From contig NZ_JOIX01000033.1 in NCBI RefSeq assembly GCF_000720175.1, positions 13,781 through 77,780 on the forward strand: a DNA stretch of 64,000 bases. Reading direction: 5' to 3'. Source of the DNA: Streptomyces sp. NRRL S-337 (GTDB lineage Bacteria; Actinomycetota; Actinomycetes; Streptomycetales; Streptomycetaceae). The notes beneath the pieces are model-generated. The model searched no databases, was not told the origin of the DNA, and saw nothing but the letters and a program-made list of their open reading frames with translations. The stretch's first letter is position 1; every line of letters starts with the position of its first letter. Positions 26,136 to 35,389 of this stretch are shown in pieces. A program made the position numbers and the translations under genes.

Positions 26136-28112
26136 CTACGAGGCGTCCTGGTAGGCGCGCCAGACCTTCGGCGGGAGGGACGTCCCCAGACCGGTGCGGG
26201 GGCCGCCGACGCCCTGCAGGCCCAGCAGTTGGGGCGCGCCGGGCTGGTTGCGGAACATGGTGACGGCGGTGGTCGGCTCGTCGCCGGCGCCCGGCGCGGT
26301 GCCGGGGCGGACACCGCCCCAGTTCCCGCCGCCGGTGCCGGGCCCGGTGCCGACCAGGGCGGGCGCCTGGCTGCCGATGAACCACGCCGACTTCATCCGG
26401 TCACCCGGCTCGGTACGGCCGGCCGCCACCGGCGGCGCGGCCGGCTTGCCCTCCGGCAGCCCCAGCGTGCGCCATCCCACGCCCTCCAGGGCGCCGGTCA
26501 CCTGCTGGGCGACCCCGGCGTCGAGGACCTGCTGGGGCACCGCCCGCTCGAAGCCGGGGACCGCGCGGCCGTCGTGCGTCATGGACGACACCGCGTACGG
26601 ATCGGCGTGCAGCCCGCCGTTGGCGAACGTGGTGTAGGCGCTCGCCATCCGTATCGCGCTGGGCGCCGAGGTGCCGAGCGGGAAGGTCTGCTCCAGGGGC
26701 GCCATGCTCTCCTTGCGCAGCCCGGCGGCCACCGCGAGGTCCCGGATCCGGGCCAGCCCGATCCGCTGCCCGGCCTGGACGAACGGCGGGTTCTGGGCCT
26801 TCACCAGGGCGCTGCCGAGGTCCACGGCGGCCTGGTCCGGCCGCCAGTCCACCGGGACCGCCCGGCCTGCCCCCTCGGGGCGGTCGGTGGGCTGCGGGGT
26901 GGCCTCGACCTGCTGCTGGAGGGCGGCGGCGAGCACGAACGGTTTGAAGGCCGAGCCGGCCGGGACCGCCGAGGTGTCCGCGTTGTTGCTGAAGTGCCGG
27001 GTGGCGTCGGCACCGCCGTAGAGCGCGACGATCGCGCCGTCCCGGGGGCGCACCGAGGCCGCCCCGAATTCCACGAAGGTGTCGGCGGGCCGCTCCTTCG
27101 GGTCGAGGTTCTCCCGGCGGACGGTGTTCACGGCCGCCTCCAGGCGGCGGGTGCGGTTCTTGTCGAAGGTGGTGTGGACGCGGTAGCCGCCGCGCGCCAG
27201 GTCCTTGTCGGTGAGCCCGGTGTCGGCCTTGATGAATTTGTTGGCGACGTCGACGAGATAGCCGATCTGGCCGGCCTGGCTGGTGGGCTTCGACGGCGGC
27301 CGGGGCTCGGGGAAGGTGCGGTACTTCGCCCGTTCCTCCTCGCTCATCTTTCCGGTGGCGACCTGCCGGTCGAGGATCCACCGCCAGCGTGCCTCCGCCC
27401 GCCGGTGATTGGCCTCGCTCAGCCCCGGGTCGTACTGGTCGGCACCCTTCAGCGTGGCCGCCAGCAGGGCGCCCTGGCTGGGGCTGAGGTTCTTGGCGTC
27501 GATGCCGTAGTACGCGTGGGCCGCGGCCTGGATGCCGTACGAACCGCGGCCGAACCAGCTGGTGTTGAGATAGCCGCGGAGGATGTCGCGCTTGGACTTC
27601 TGGTTGCTCACCTTCAGCGCGATGATGAATTCCCGCAGCTTGCGGGTGACCGTCTGGTCCTGCGAGAGATAGGTGTTCTTCACGTACTGCTGGGTGATGG
27701 TGGAGCCGCCCTGGGTCTCCTCGCCGGAGACCATGTTCACCATCGCCCGGGCGATGCCCTGGACGGATATCCCGGGGTCGCTGTAGAACGTGGCGTTCTC
27801 CGCGGAGATCACCGCGTTCTCGACCGAGTCGGGGACCTTGTCGAGCGTGACGTTCTGCCGGTTGACCGCGCCCACGCTCACCATCTGGCTGCCGTCCGCC
27901 CAGTAGTAGACGGTGGCCTCCTTACCGGCGAGCTCGTTCTCGTCCGGTATGTCGATCTTCGCGTACACGAACGCGAACAACCCCGCCAGGGAGAGGATGC
28001 CGAACGCGAGGGTGCCGAGCCACAGCCGCCATGACGGCAGCCATCGGCGCAGCCCCTCGCGTCCCCGGCGCGGATAGTCGATGAACCGGCGACGCCCCTT
28101 CGTGCCCTTCAT
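26136..28112 (-). CDS. PBP1A-type transglycosylase/transpeptidase with degenerate transpeptidase site
   Basis: The 658-residue protein has a cytoplasmic basic tail, one signal anchor (about 30-52), a GT51 glycosyltransferase domain (about 70-250) and a transpeptidase domain (about 300-600). GT51 motifs are mostly kept: catalytic Glu in ENATF, GGSTITQQYVKN, RKLREF and KRDILRGYLN. In the transpeptidase, SxxK is present (GSAFK), but the SxN position reads AQN and the KTG position reads RTE (AGRTEPG before KSAWFIG). It may polymerise glycan without cross-linking. The Gly/Pro-rich C-tail is unusual. Confidence 0.88.
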   Translation of the reverse strand: MKGTKGRRRFIDYPRRGREGLRRWLPSWRLWLGTLAFGILSLAGLFAFVYAKIDIPDENELAGKEATVYYWADGSQMVSVGAVNRQNVTLDKVPDSVENAVISAENATFYSDPGISVQGIARAMVNMVSGEETQGGSTITQQYVKNTYLSQDQTVTRKLREFIIALKVSNQKSKRDILRGYLNTSWFGRGSYGIQAAAHAYYGIDAKNLSPSQGALLAATLKGADQYDPGLSEANHRRAEARWRWILDRQVATGKMSEEERAKYRTFPEPRPPSKPTSQAGQIGYLVDVANKFIKADTGLTDKDLARGGYRVHTTFDKNRTRRLEAAVNTVRRENLDPKERPADTFVEFGAASVRPRDGAIVALYGGADATRHFSNNADTSAVPAGSAFKPFVLAAALQQQVEATPQPTDRPEGAGRAVPVDWRPDQAAVDLGSALVKAQNPPFVQAGQRIGLARIRDLAVAAGLRKESMAPLEQTFPLGTSAPSAIRMASAYTTFANGGLHADPYAVSSMTHDGRAVPGFERAVPQQVLDAGVAQQVTGALEGVGWRTLGLPEGKPAAPPVAAGRTEPGDRMKSAWFIGSQAPALVGTGPGTGGGNWGGVRPGTAPGAGDEPTTAVTMFRNQPGAPQLLGLQGVGGPRTGLGTSLPPKVWRAYQDAS

Positions 28113-28223
28113 ACCCGGATAGATGTGGCGGCCCCGGCCCTGGTTGCCGAGGTAACAGAACGCTCACAATCGCAGGTGACCGGGGTGAACGGGCGTCGCC
28201 GGCACGGACGTCGGGGCGCCGGC

Positions 28224-29243
28224 CTAGAAGTCGTCGTCGAAGGAGACCGAGCCCTCGACGGCGACCTGGTAGGCGGAGGCCCGGCGCTCGAAGAAGTTGG
28301 TCAGCTCCTGGACGTTCTGCAGCTCCATGAAGGAGAACGGGTTCTCCGAGCCGTACACGGGCGCGAAGCCGAGCCGCTGCAGACGCTGGTCCGCGACGCA
28401 CTGCAGGTACTCGCGCATCGACTCGGTGTTCATCCCCGGCAGGCCGTCGCCGCACAGGTCACGGCCGAACTGCAGCTCGGCCTCGACGGCCTCCTTCAGC
28501 ATCTCGGTGACCTGCAGCTCCAGCTTGTCGTCGAAGAGGTCGGGCTCCTCCTCGCGGACGGTGTCCACCACCGAGAACGCGAACTCCATGTGCATGGACT
28601 CGTCGCGGAAGACCCAGTTGGTGCCGGTGGCCAGGCCGTGCAGCAGCCCGCGCGAGCGGAACCAGTAGACGTAGGCGAAGGCGCCGTAGAAGAACAGGCC
28701 CTCGATGCAGGCCGCGAAGCAGATGAGGTTGAGGAGGAAGCGACGGCGGTCCTCCCTGGTCTCCAGCCGCTCGATCTGCTCGACGTGGTCCATCCACTTG
28801 AAGCAGAACTGGGCCTTCTCCCGGATGGACGGGATGTTCTCCACCGCGGCGAAGGCGGCGGCGCGGTCCTCCGGATCGGGCAGATAGGTGTCCAGCAGCG
28901 TCAGATAGAACTGGACATGCACCGCCTCCTCGAAGAGCTGACGGCTCAGATACAGCCGCGCCTCGGGGGAGTTGATGTGCTTGTACAGCGTCAGGACCAG
29001 GTTGTTGGCGACGATCGAGTCACCGGTCGCGAAGAACGCGACCAGCCGGCCGATCATGTGCTGCTCGCCGGGCGAGAGCTTGGCGAGGTCGGCCACGTCG
29101 GAGTGGAGGTCGACCTCCTCCACGGTCCAGGTGTTCTTGATCGCGTCGCGGTAGCGGTCGTAGAACTCCGGGTACCGCATGGGCCGCAGGGTGAGTTCGA
29201 AACCCGGGTCGAGCAGGTTCTTGGAACGGGCGGTGTCGGACAT
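28224..29243 (-). CDS. nrdB: Class I ribonucleotide reductase beta subunit
   Basis: NrdB carries the di-iron/tyrosyl radical centre for deoxynucleotide synthesis. The 339-residue protein has the metal and radical ligands: Asp in FATGDSIV, E-x2-H-x3-Y in EAVHVQFY (Tyr radical), Glu in CIEGLFFYGAF and E-x2-H in ESMHMEF. The acidic C-terminus (VSFDDDF) is the NrdA docking peptide. Its ATG overlaps the nrdA stop by one base (TAATG), so the two are coupled. The operon is under the upstream B12 riboswitch. Confidence 0.95.
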   Translation of the reverse strand: MSDTARSKNLLDPGFELTLRPMRYPEFYDRYRDAIKNTWTVEEVDLHSDVADLAKLSPGEQHMIGRLVAFFATGDSIVANNLVLTLYKHINSPEARLYLSRQLFEEAVHVQFYLTLLDTYLPDPEDRAAAFAAVENIPSIREKAQFCFKWMDHVEQIERLETREDRRRFLLNLICFAACIEGLFFYGAFAYVYWFRSRGLLHGLATGTNWVFRDESMHMEFAFSVVDTVREEEPDLFDDKLELQVTEMLKEAVEAELQFGRDLCGDGLPGMNTESMREYLQCVADQRLQRLGFAPVYGSENPFSFMELQNVQELTNFFERRASAYQVAVEGSVSFDDDF

Positions 29244-31687
29244 TACTGGCAGGCCTCGCAGGACTCGGGGTTTTCCAGGGAGCAGGCGACCGCCTCGGGG
29301 TCGGTCACCGGCAGCTGCGGCGTTTGCTGGGCGGGGACGGACGCGGCGCGCGCCGACTGCGCGATCCGCGTCGCCGGGCGCGACCGCAGGTAGTACGTGG
29401 TCTTGATGCCGCGCTTCCAGGCGTACGCGTACATCGAGCTGAGCTTGCCGATGGTCGGCGACGCCATGAAGAGGTTCAGCGACTGGCTCTGGTCGAGGTA
29501 CGGCGTACGGGCCGCGGCCATGTCGATCAGGGCGCGCTGCGGGATCTCCCAGGCGGTGCGGTAGAGCGCCCGGATGTGCTCGGGGATCCACGCCACGTCC
29601 TGCACCGAGCCGTTCGCCTCGCGCAGCGCGTCCCGGGTTCGCGCGTCCCACAGGCCCAACGCCTTGAGCTCCTCGATCAGATAGGCGTTGACCTGCAGGA
29701 ACTCACCGCTCAGCGTCTCGCGCTTGAAGAGGTTGGACACCTGCGGCTCGATGCACTCGTACACGCCGGCGATGGAGGCGATGGTCGCGGTCGGCGCGAT
29801 CGCGAGGAGGAGGGAGTTGCGCATCCCGGTCTTCGCGATCCGGGCGCGCAGCGCGGCCCAGCGGTCCGCCCAGCGCGGCTCGGCGTCCGGGTAGTGGTCG
29901 GGGTGCAGCACGCCGCGGGCGGTGCGGGTCGCGGACCAGGCCGGGTGCGGGCCGTGCCGGTCCGCGAGGTCGGCGGACGCCTCGTAGGCGGCGAGCATGA
30001 TCCGCTCGGAGATACGGGTGGACAGCTCCTTCGCCTCGGGGGAGTCGAAGGGCAGCCGCAGCCGGAAGAAGACGTCCTGCAGGCCCATCAGGCCCAGACC
30101 GACCGGACGCCAGCGGGAGTTGGAGGCGGCGGCCTGCTCGGTGGGGTAGAAGTTGATGTCCACGACGCGGTCGAGGAAGGTGACGGCCGTACGGACCGTG
30201 GCGTCCAGCCGCTCCCAGTCCATCGCCTCCTCCCAGCCGTCGGCCTCGTCGCCCAGGTGCGCGGCGAGGTTGACCGACCCGAGGTTGCAGACCGCGGTCT
30301 CCCCGTCGTCGGTCACCTCCAGGATCTCCGTGCACAGGTTGGAGGAGTGCACGACCTTGCCGGGCTCGGCGGTCTGGTTGGCGGTGCGGTTGGCGGCGTC
30401 CTTGAACGTCATCCAGCCGTTGCCGGTCTGCGCCAGGGTCCGCATCATGCGGGAGTACAGCACCCGGGCCGGGATCTGCTTGAGCGCCCGGCCCTCGGCC
30501 TCGGCCTTGCGGTACGCGGCGTCGAACTCCTCGCCCCACAGGTCCACCAGCTCGGGGACGTCGGAGGGCGAGAACAGCGACCAGTCGCCGTCCGCCTCCA
30601 CCCGGCGCATGAACTCGTCCGGGATCCAGTGCGCGAGGTTCAGGTTGTGGGTACGGCGGGCCTCTTCGCCGGTGTTGTCGCGGAGCTCCAGGAACTCCTC
30701 GATGTCCGCGTGCCAGGTCTCCAGGTAGACGCAGGCCGCGCCCTTGCGCCGGCCGCCCTGGTTCACCGCCGCGACCGAGGCGTCCAGTGTGCGCAGGAAC
30801 GGCACGATGCCGTTGGAGTGCCCGTTGGTGCCGCGGATCAGCGAACCGCGGGCCCGGATCCGGGAGTACGACAGCCCGATGCCGCCGGCGTGCTTGGAGA
30901 GCCGGGCCACCTGGTGGTACCGGTCGTAGATCGAGTCCAGCTCGTCCAGCGGGGAGTCCAGCAGGTAGCAGGACGACATCTGGGGGTGGCGGGTGCCGGA
31001 GTTGAAGAGGGTGGGGGAGGAGGGGAGGTACGAGAGCGAGCTGGTGAGGCGGTACAGCTCGGCGACGTCGTCCAGCGTGCGGGCGCTGCCCTCTTCGGAG
31101 TCAGCGGTTTCGGCGAGGCCGCAGGCCACCCGCAGCAGGAAGTGCTGGGGCGTCTCGACGACCTGACGGGTGGTGGGGTGCCGCAGCAGATAGCGCGAGT
31201 GCAGCGTCCGCAGCCCGAAGTAGCCGAAGCGGTCGTCGGCGCCGTCCGCGAGCGCCTGCTCGACCAGCGCGTCCAGCCGCGCCGCGTGGGTCCGTACGAA
31301 CTCCGCGGTCTCATCGGCGATCAGCCCCTCGCGGTGGCCGACCTCGATGGAGGCGGAGAAGGCGACCGCCCCCTGTTCGGCCGCCTCCTCCGAGATCGCG
31401 AGGGTGAGCAGCCGCGCGGCGAGCTTGGAGTACTCCGGCTCGTCACCGATCAGGCCGGCCGCGGCCTCGGTGGCCAGCGCGCGCAACTCGGCCTCGTCGG
31501 AACCCGCGTGCCGGCCGCGCAGGGCGGCGGCGGCCACCTTGCCGGGGTCGGTCGCGGTGAGGTCCGCGGTCAGCTCGGTGAGGGTGCGCAGCAGGGCGAC
31601 GCCCGGACCGTCGGAGGCGGGCGGCGTGGTCACCGCGGGCGGCACGACCTCGGCGTCTGACGCGGGTTCCGTTGGCGCGATGGTCAC
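29243..31687 (-). CDS. nrdA: Class I ribonucleotide reductase alpha subunit
   Basis: The 814-residue catalytic subunit has the redox cysteines in SSCYLLDSP and AVCNLGSVNL, the thiyl radical Cys in HSSNLCTEI, and the thioredoxin-facing pair CEACQ at the C-terminus. MASPTIGKLSSMYAYAW is part of the substrate and radical path. The N-terminal 40 residues are Pro/Thr-rich and variable, with no clear ATP-cone motif. Start GTG 31687 has GGGAGAG seven bases upstream. In Streptomyces this enzyme backs up the B12-dependent class II reductase, hence the riboswitch control. Confidence 0.95.
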   Translation of the reverse strand: MTIAPTEPASDAEVVPPAVTTPPASDGPGVALLRTLTELTADLTATDPGKVAAAALRGRHAGSDEAELRALATEAAAGLIGDEPEYSKLAARLLTLAISEEAAEQGAVAFSASIEVGHREGLIADETAEFVRTHAARLDALVEQALADGADDRFGYFGLRTLHSRYLLRHPTTRQVVETPQHFLLRVACGLAETADSEEGSARTLDDVAELYRLTSSLSYLPSSPTLFNSGTRHPQMSSCYLLDSPLDELDSIYDRYHQVARLSKHAGGIGLSYSRIRARGSLIRGTNGHSNGIVPFLRTLDASVAAVNQGGRRKGAACVYLETWHADIEEFLELRDNTGEEARRTHNLNLAHWIPDEFMRRVEADGDWSLFSPSDVPELVDLWGEEFDAAYRKAEAEGRALKQIPARVLYSRMMRTLAQTGNGWMTFKDAANRTANQTAEPGKVVHSSNLCTEILEVTDDGETAVCNLGSVNLAAHLGDEADGWEEAMDWERLDATVRTAVTFLDRVVDINFYPTEQAAASNSRWRPVGLGLMGLQDVFFRLRLPFDSPEAKELSTRISERIMLAAYEASADLADRHGPHPAWSATRTARGVLHPDHYPDAEPRWADRWAALRARIAKTGMRNSLLLAIAPTATIASIAGVYECIEPQVSNLFKRETLSGEFLQVNAYLIEELKALGLWDARTRDALREANGSVQDVAWIPEHIRALYRTAWEIPQRALIDMAAARTPYLDQSQSLNLFMASPTIGKLSSMYAYAWKRGIKTTYYLRSRPATRIAQSARAASVPAQQTPQLPVTDPEAVACSLENPESCEACQ

Positions 31688-31755
31688 GTGATGCTCTCCC
31701 TCACTCGGCGGGGGCCGGGAGGGGCGTGGGCGCGACGGGCGCACGCGGGCATGCG

Positions 31756-31778
31756 GCACCCCGTCAGGTCAGGGGTGC
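31756..31778 (-). terminator. Hairpin before nrdA, possible riboswitch expression platform
   Basis: GCACCCC (31756-31762) pairs with GGGGTGC (31772-31778) between the aptamer and the nrdA start. It could act as the B12-dependent terminator or as a stabilising hairpin. No U tract is present. Confidence 0.4.
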
Positions 31779-31859
31779 GCGGGCACACCGCGCGGCGTCC
31801 ACCGGCCCTCCCTCGGGGCCCGGACGTATCGACGTCCGCACCGATGGCGGTGCGGGCGT

Positions 31860-31996
31860 GCCGTCGGCAGGTCCTCGGACTTCCGGGCGCACGGCGGCCC
31901 GTCGACAAAGGCGGGCGGGTGCGCTCGTACACCGTTGCGGGACAGTCCCGGATTCCCACCGGGTTCCCCTGCGGCGACAGCGAGGACGAGCATACA
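31860..31996 (-). promoter_or_regulatory. Cobalamin (AdoCbl) riboswitch
   Basis: On the minus strand the leader contains the conserved core GGGGAACCCGGTGGGAATCC followed by GGACTGTCCCGCAACGGTGTA, and the B12 box AGTCCGAGGACCTGCCGAC near its 3' end. These are the signatures of the cobalamin aptamer. In Streptomyces this element represses nrdAB when vitamin B12 is available. It ends about 170 bases before nrdA, leaving room for an expression platform. Confidence 0.93.
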
Positions 31997-32020
31997 TGTG
32001 GTGGTGCCCCCTCAGGCGCA

Positions 32021-32036
32021 CCCCCACATCTAGTGT
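32021..32036 (-). promoter_or_regulatory. NrdR box upstream of nrdA
   Basis: The minus strand reads ACACTAGATGTGGGGG, fitting the NrdR box acaCwAtATaTwGtgt at most core positions. A poorer second match (about 31989-32004) lies near 32 bases away, the usual three-turn spacing of paired NrdR boxes. Confidence 0.6.
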
Positions 32037-32125
32037 GTCGTGTGTGATCACGCGGTGTCTGTCAGTGCATCACCCTCGGCGCCGAGCCACCGGGGGACGG
32101 GGTGAACCGGCCCGGTGGCAACGGA

Positions 32126-32163
32126 ACGGGCCGCTCCCTCCCGTGCGGGAGGCAGCGGCCCGT
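32126..32163 (-). terminator. Terminator after the SSS symporter gene
   Basis: A ten-base outer stem (32126-32135 with 32154-32163) and a seven-base inner stem (CCTCCCG/CGGGAGG) form a long hairpin 20 bases past the symporter stop. Confidence 0.7.
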
Positions 32164-32183
32164 GGCGTCGGACGCGGGGTGGC

Positions 32184-33872
32184 TCAGTGCCCCGCCGGTG
32201 CCCCCGCCGTGGCCGGCGGGAGGTCGGCGAGGACGCCCTTGTCGCCCGCGTCGGCGGTGTAGTCCGCGGGGCTGGTCTCGTCCGTGCCGTCGGGGGCGTT
32301 GAAGGCCCGTAGGACGACGGTGAGGACGACCGCGACGACGACGTTCAGGACGAACGCGGTCAGGCCGATGTAGCCGATCTCCCCGAGGCCGGGGATCGCC
32401 GTGCTGGGGCCGCCGAAGTGCTTCTGCTTCGGGGTGGCCACGCCGTACGCCGCGAGCGTGCCGTAGAGCATGCCGGCCGCCCAGCCCGCCAGCAGGGCCC
32501 AGCGGTGGAACCAGCGGGTGAACAGGCCACCGACCAGGGACGGCAGGGTCTGCAGGATCCAGATCCCGCCCAGCAGCTGGAAGTTGATGGCGACCGTCTT
32601 GTCCATGGTGAGGACGAAGATCAGGGCGCCGACCTTGACCAGCAGGGAGACCAGCTTGGCGACCTTGTGTTCCTGCTCGGGCGTGGCGTCCTGCTTGAGG
32701 AAGTCCTTGTAGACGTTCCGGGTGAAGAGGTTGGCGGCCGCGATGGACATGATGGCCGCGGGGACGAGCGCGCCGATGCCGATCGCGGCGAACGCCACGC
32801 CGGTGAACCAGCTGGGGAACATGTCCTCGAACAGCTGGGGGATGGCCAGTTGCGGGTTGCCCTGGATGTCCGTACCGGCCTTGATGGCCATGAAGCCGAG
32901 CAGCGCCAGCAGGCCCAGCATCAGCGAGTAGAGCGGCAGGATCGTGGTGTTGCGGCGGATCACGTTGCGGCTGCGCGAGGACAGCGTCGCGGTGATCGAG
33001 TGCGGGTACATGAACAGCGCCAGCGCCGAACCGAGCGCCAGAGTGGCGTACGCCCACTGGGCGTTGGGGCCGCTGGTCACTTCGCCGCGTGGTTTGCCGG
33101 GGACGGCGCCGGGCTGCGCGAGCGCCTTGCCCGCCGCGTGGAAGATGCTGTCGAAGCCGCCCAGTTTGATCGGGATGTAGACGATCGCCACGCCGATGAC
33201 GAGGTAGATCAGGCCGTCCTTGACGAACGCGATCAGGGCGGGCGCGCGCAGACCGGAGGAGTAGGTGTAGGCCGCCAGGACCGCGAAGGCGATCAGCAGC
33301 GGCAGGTCCTTGACGAACCAGTTGGTGTGCTCGCCACCGCCGATGCCCATGACGTCCAGCACCGCCTGGATGCCCACCAGCTGGAGCGCGATGTACGGCA
33401 TCGTGGCGAGGATGCCGGTGAGCGCCACCGCCAGCGACAGGCCCTTGGAGCCGAAGCGGCCGCGGACGAAGTCGGAGGTGGTGACGTAGCCGTGCTTGTG
33501 CGAGACCGACCAGAGGCGGGGCAGGAAGAGGAAGATGAAGGGGTAGACCAGGATCGTGTAGGGCACGGCGAAGAAGCCGGAGGCGCCCGCCGTGTAGACC
33601 GCCGCCGGGACGGCCACGAAGGTGTACGCGGTGTACAGGTCACCGCCGAGCAGGAACCACGTGATCCAGGTGCCGAAGCTGCGGCCGCCCAGGCCCCATT
33701 CGTCCAGGTTGGCGGACTGCTCGGCCTTGCGCCAGCGGGCGGCGAGGAAGCCCATGACCGTCACGGCCAGGAAGAAGAAGACGAAGACGGCGAGGGCGAC
33801 GCCGTTGACGCCGTGGGTCTGGGAGGCGGCCAGCCGGACGGTCGCCGGGGCCGCGGTCACGAGGGCGTTCAC
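32184..33872 (-). CDS. Sodium:solute symporter (SSS family, MctP-like)
   Basis: The 562-residue transporter has about 13 transmembrane helices in the LeuT-type SSS fold. Landmarks are LDEWGLGGRSFGTWITWFLLGGDLYTAYTF (the WFLLGGD region is typical of the MctP monocarboxylate branch), RGRFGSKGLSLAVAL and GLRAPALIAFVKD. Substrates in this branch include pyruvate, lactate and acetate, but this is inference. The start is GTG 33872, overlapping the DUF3311 stop as GTGA, so the two proteins are made together. A strong terminator follows. Confidence 0.88.
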   Translation of the reverse strand: MNALVTAAPATVRLAASQTHGVNGVALAVFVFFFLAVTVMGFLAARWRKAEQSANLDEWGLGGRSFGTWITWFLLGGDLYTAYTFVAVPAAVYTAGASGFFAVPYTILVYPFIFLFLPRLWSVSHKHGYVTTSDFVRGRFGSKGLSLAVALTGILATMPYIALQLVGIQAVLDVMGIGGGEHTNWFVKDLPLLIAFAVLAAYTYSSGLRAPALIAFVKDGLIYLVIGVAIVYIPIKLGGFDSIFHAAGKALAQPGAVPGKPRGEVTSGPNAQWAYATLALGSALALFMYPHSITATLSSRSRNVIRRNTTILPLYSLMLGLLALLGFMAIKAGTDIQGNPQLAIPQLFEDMFPSWFTGVAFAAIGIGALVPAAIMSIAAANLFTRNVYKDFLKQDATPEQEHKVAKLVSLLVKVGALIFVLTMDKTVAINFQLLGGIWILQTLPSLVGGLFTRWFHRWALLAGWAAGMLYGTLAAYGVATPKQKHFGGPSTAIPGLGEIGYIGLTAFVLNVVVAVVLTVVLRAFNAPDGTDETSPADYTADAGDKGVLADLPPATAGAPAGH

Positions 33873-34126
33873 CGGCCACCGTCCTTGCGGAGGCGCTGCT
33901 CACGCCGGACGAGCTTGTACGCGACGGTGGTCAGCACCGTCGAGATCAGCACCCACAGCATCTGGTACCAGTAGAAGAACGGGATCCCGATCAGCGTCGG
34001 TTCGATCCTGGCGTACGAACTCACCCACAGCATCGAGACGAACGGAGCCAGCAGGCACAGTCCGGCCACTATGCGCGTCGGGGTGACGACCGGTCTTCCG
34101 GTCGGTGATTCGGCTGGCTCTGGCAT
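33869..34126 (-). CDS. DUF3311 small membrane protein, symporter partner
   Basis: The 85-residue protein has two transmembrane helices (about 20-40 and 48-72: VAGLCLLAPFVSMLW and IPFFYWYQMLWVLISTVLTTV) and a basic C-terminus. DUF3311 proteins are almost always encoded directly upstream of SSS symporters, as here, and are thought to be accessory subunits. GGAG lies eight bases before ATG 34126. The four-base overlap with the symporter gene indicates translational coupling. Confidence 0.87.
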   Translation of the reverse strand: MPEPAESPTGRPVVTPTRIVAGLCLLAPFVSMLWVSSYARIEPTLIGIPFFYWYQMLWVLISTVLTTVAYKLVRREQRLRKDGGR

Positions 34127-34309
34127 CAGCGTGGCTCCGTCCCTGACTGTCTCCTGTGTAATCGGCTGAAAATCTATGGCAGGGCCGTGGCGCGCGTCAC
34201 TAGGTGTCCGCATATCGGTATGGACACTCCGCGCGGAAAAGCGCGGCGGGCAGCGGGAGTTCCGCGCCCGCCGGCGCGCCGCCCGGTCCGCGGGGAGGGC
34301 CCGTTCCGC

Positions 34310-34343
34310 GGGGGTGTCCGGTCCACGGGGGTGTCCGGTCCAC
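34310..34343. repeat. Two perfect 17-base tandem repeats downstream of dasR
   Basis: The unit GGGGGTGTCCGGTCCAC occurs at 34310-34326 and 34327-34343, followed by degenerate partial copies up to about 34378. It lies in the spacer between dasR and the DUF3311 gene and has no coding potential that I trust. Confidence 0.6.
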
Positions 34344-34389
34344 GGGGAGTGCCGATTTTTGCGGGCGTGTCCGGCCCGTAGGGCGTTGC

Positions 34390-35295
<906 letters not shown>

Positions 35296-35305
35296 TTATA
35301 CACCC

Positions 35306-35356
35306 TTGACACCCCAAAAGGTCTAGGCCAAGCTGCGGGAACTGGTCTAAACCATT
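35306..35356 (+). promoter_or_regulatory. dasA promoter with two DasR operators (dre)
   Basis: TTGACA (35306-35311) is followed by dre1 AAAGGTCTAGGCCAAG (35317-35332), which fills the spacer, then a CAAGCT -10 candidate, and then dre2 ACTGGTCTAAACCATT (35341-35356) just past the likely start. Both fit the DasR consensus around TGGTCTAGACCA. Confidence 0.85.
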
Positions 35357-35389
35357 AAAGACCACACCCGGCCTTTAGGGGAGAGCGCA

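Noticed and set aside
26064..28034. Plus-strand open frame of 656 codons opposite the PBP gene
   Set aside because: Shadow frame of the PBP coding sequence; no start context and low-complexity translation.
31684..32047. Several small overlapping frames in the nrdA leader
   Set aside because: They overlap the cobalamin aptamer and have no ribosome binding sites or conserved features.
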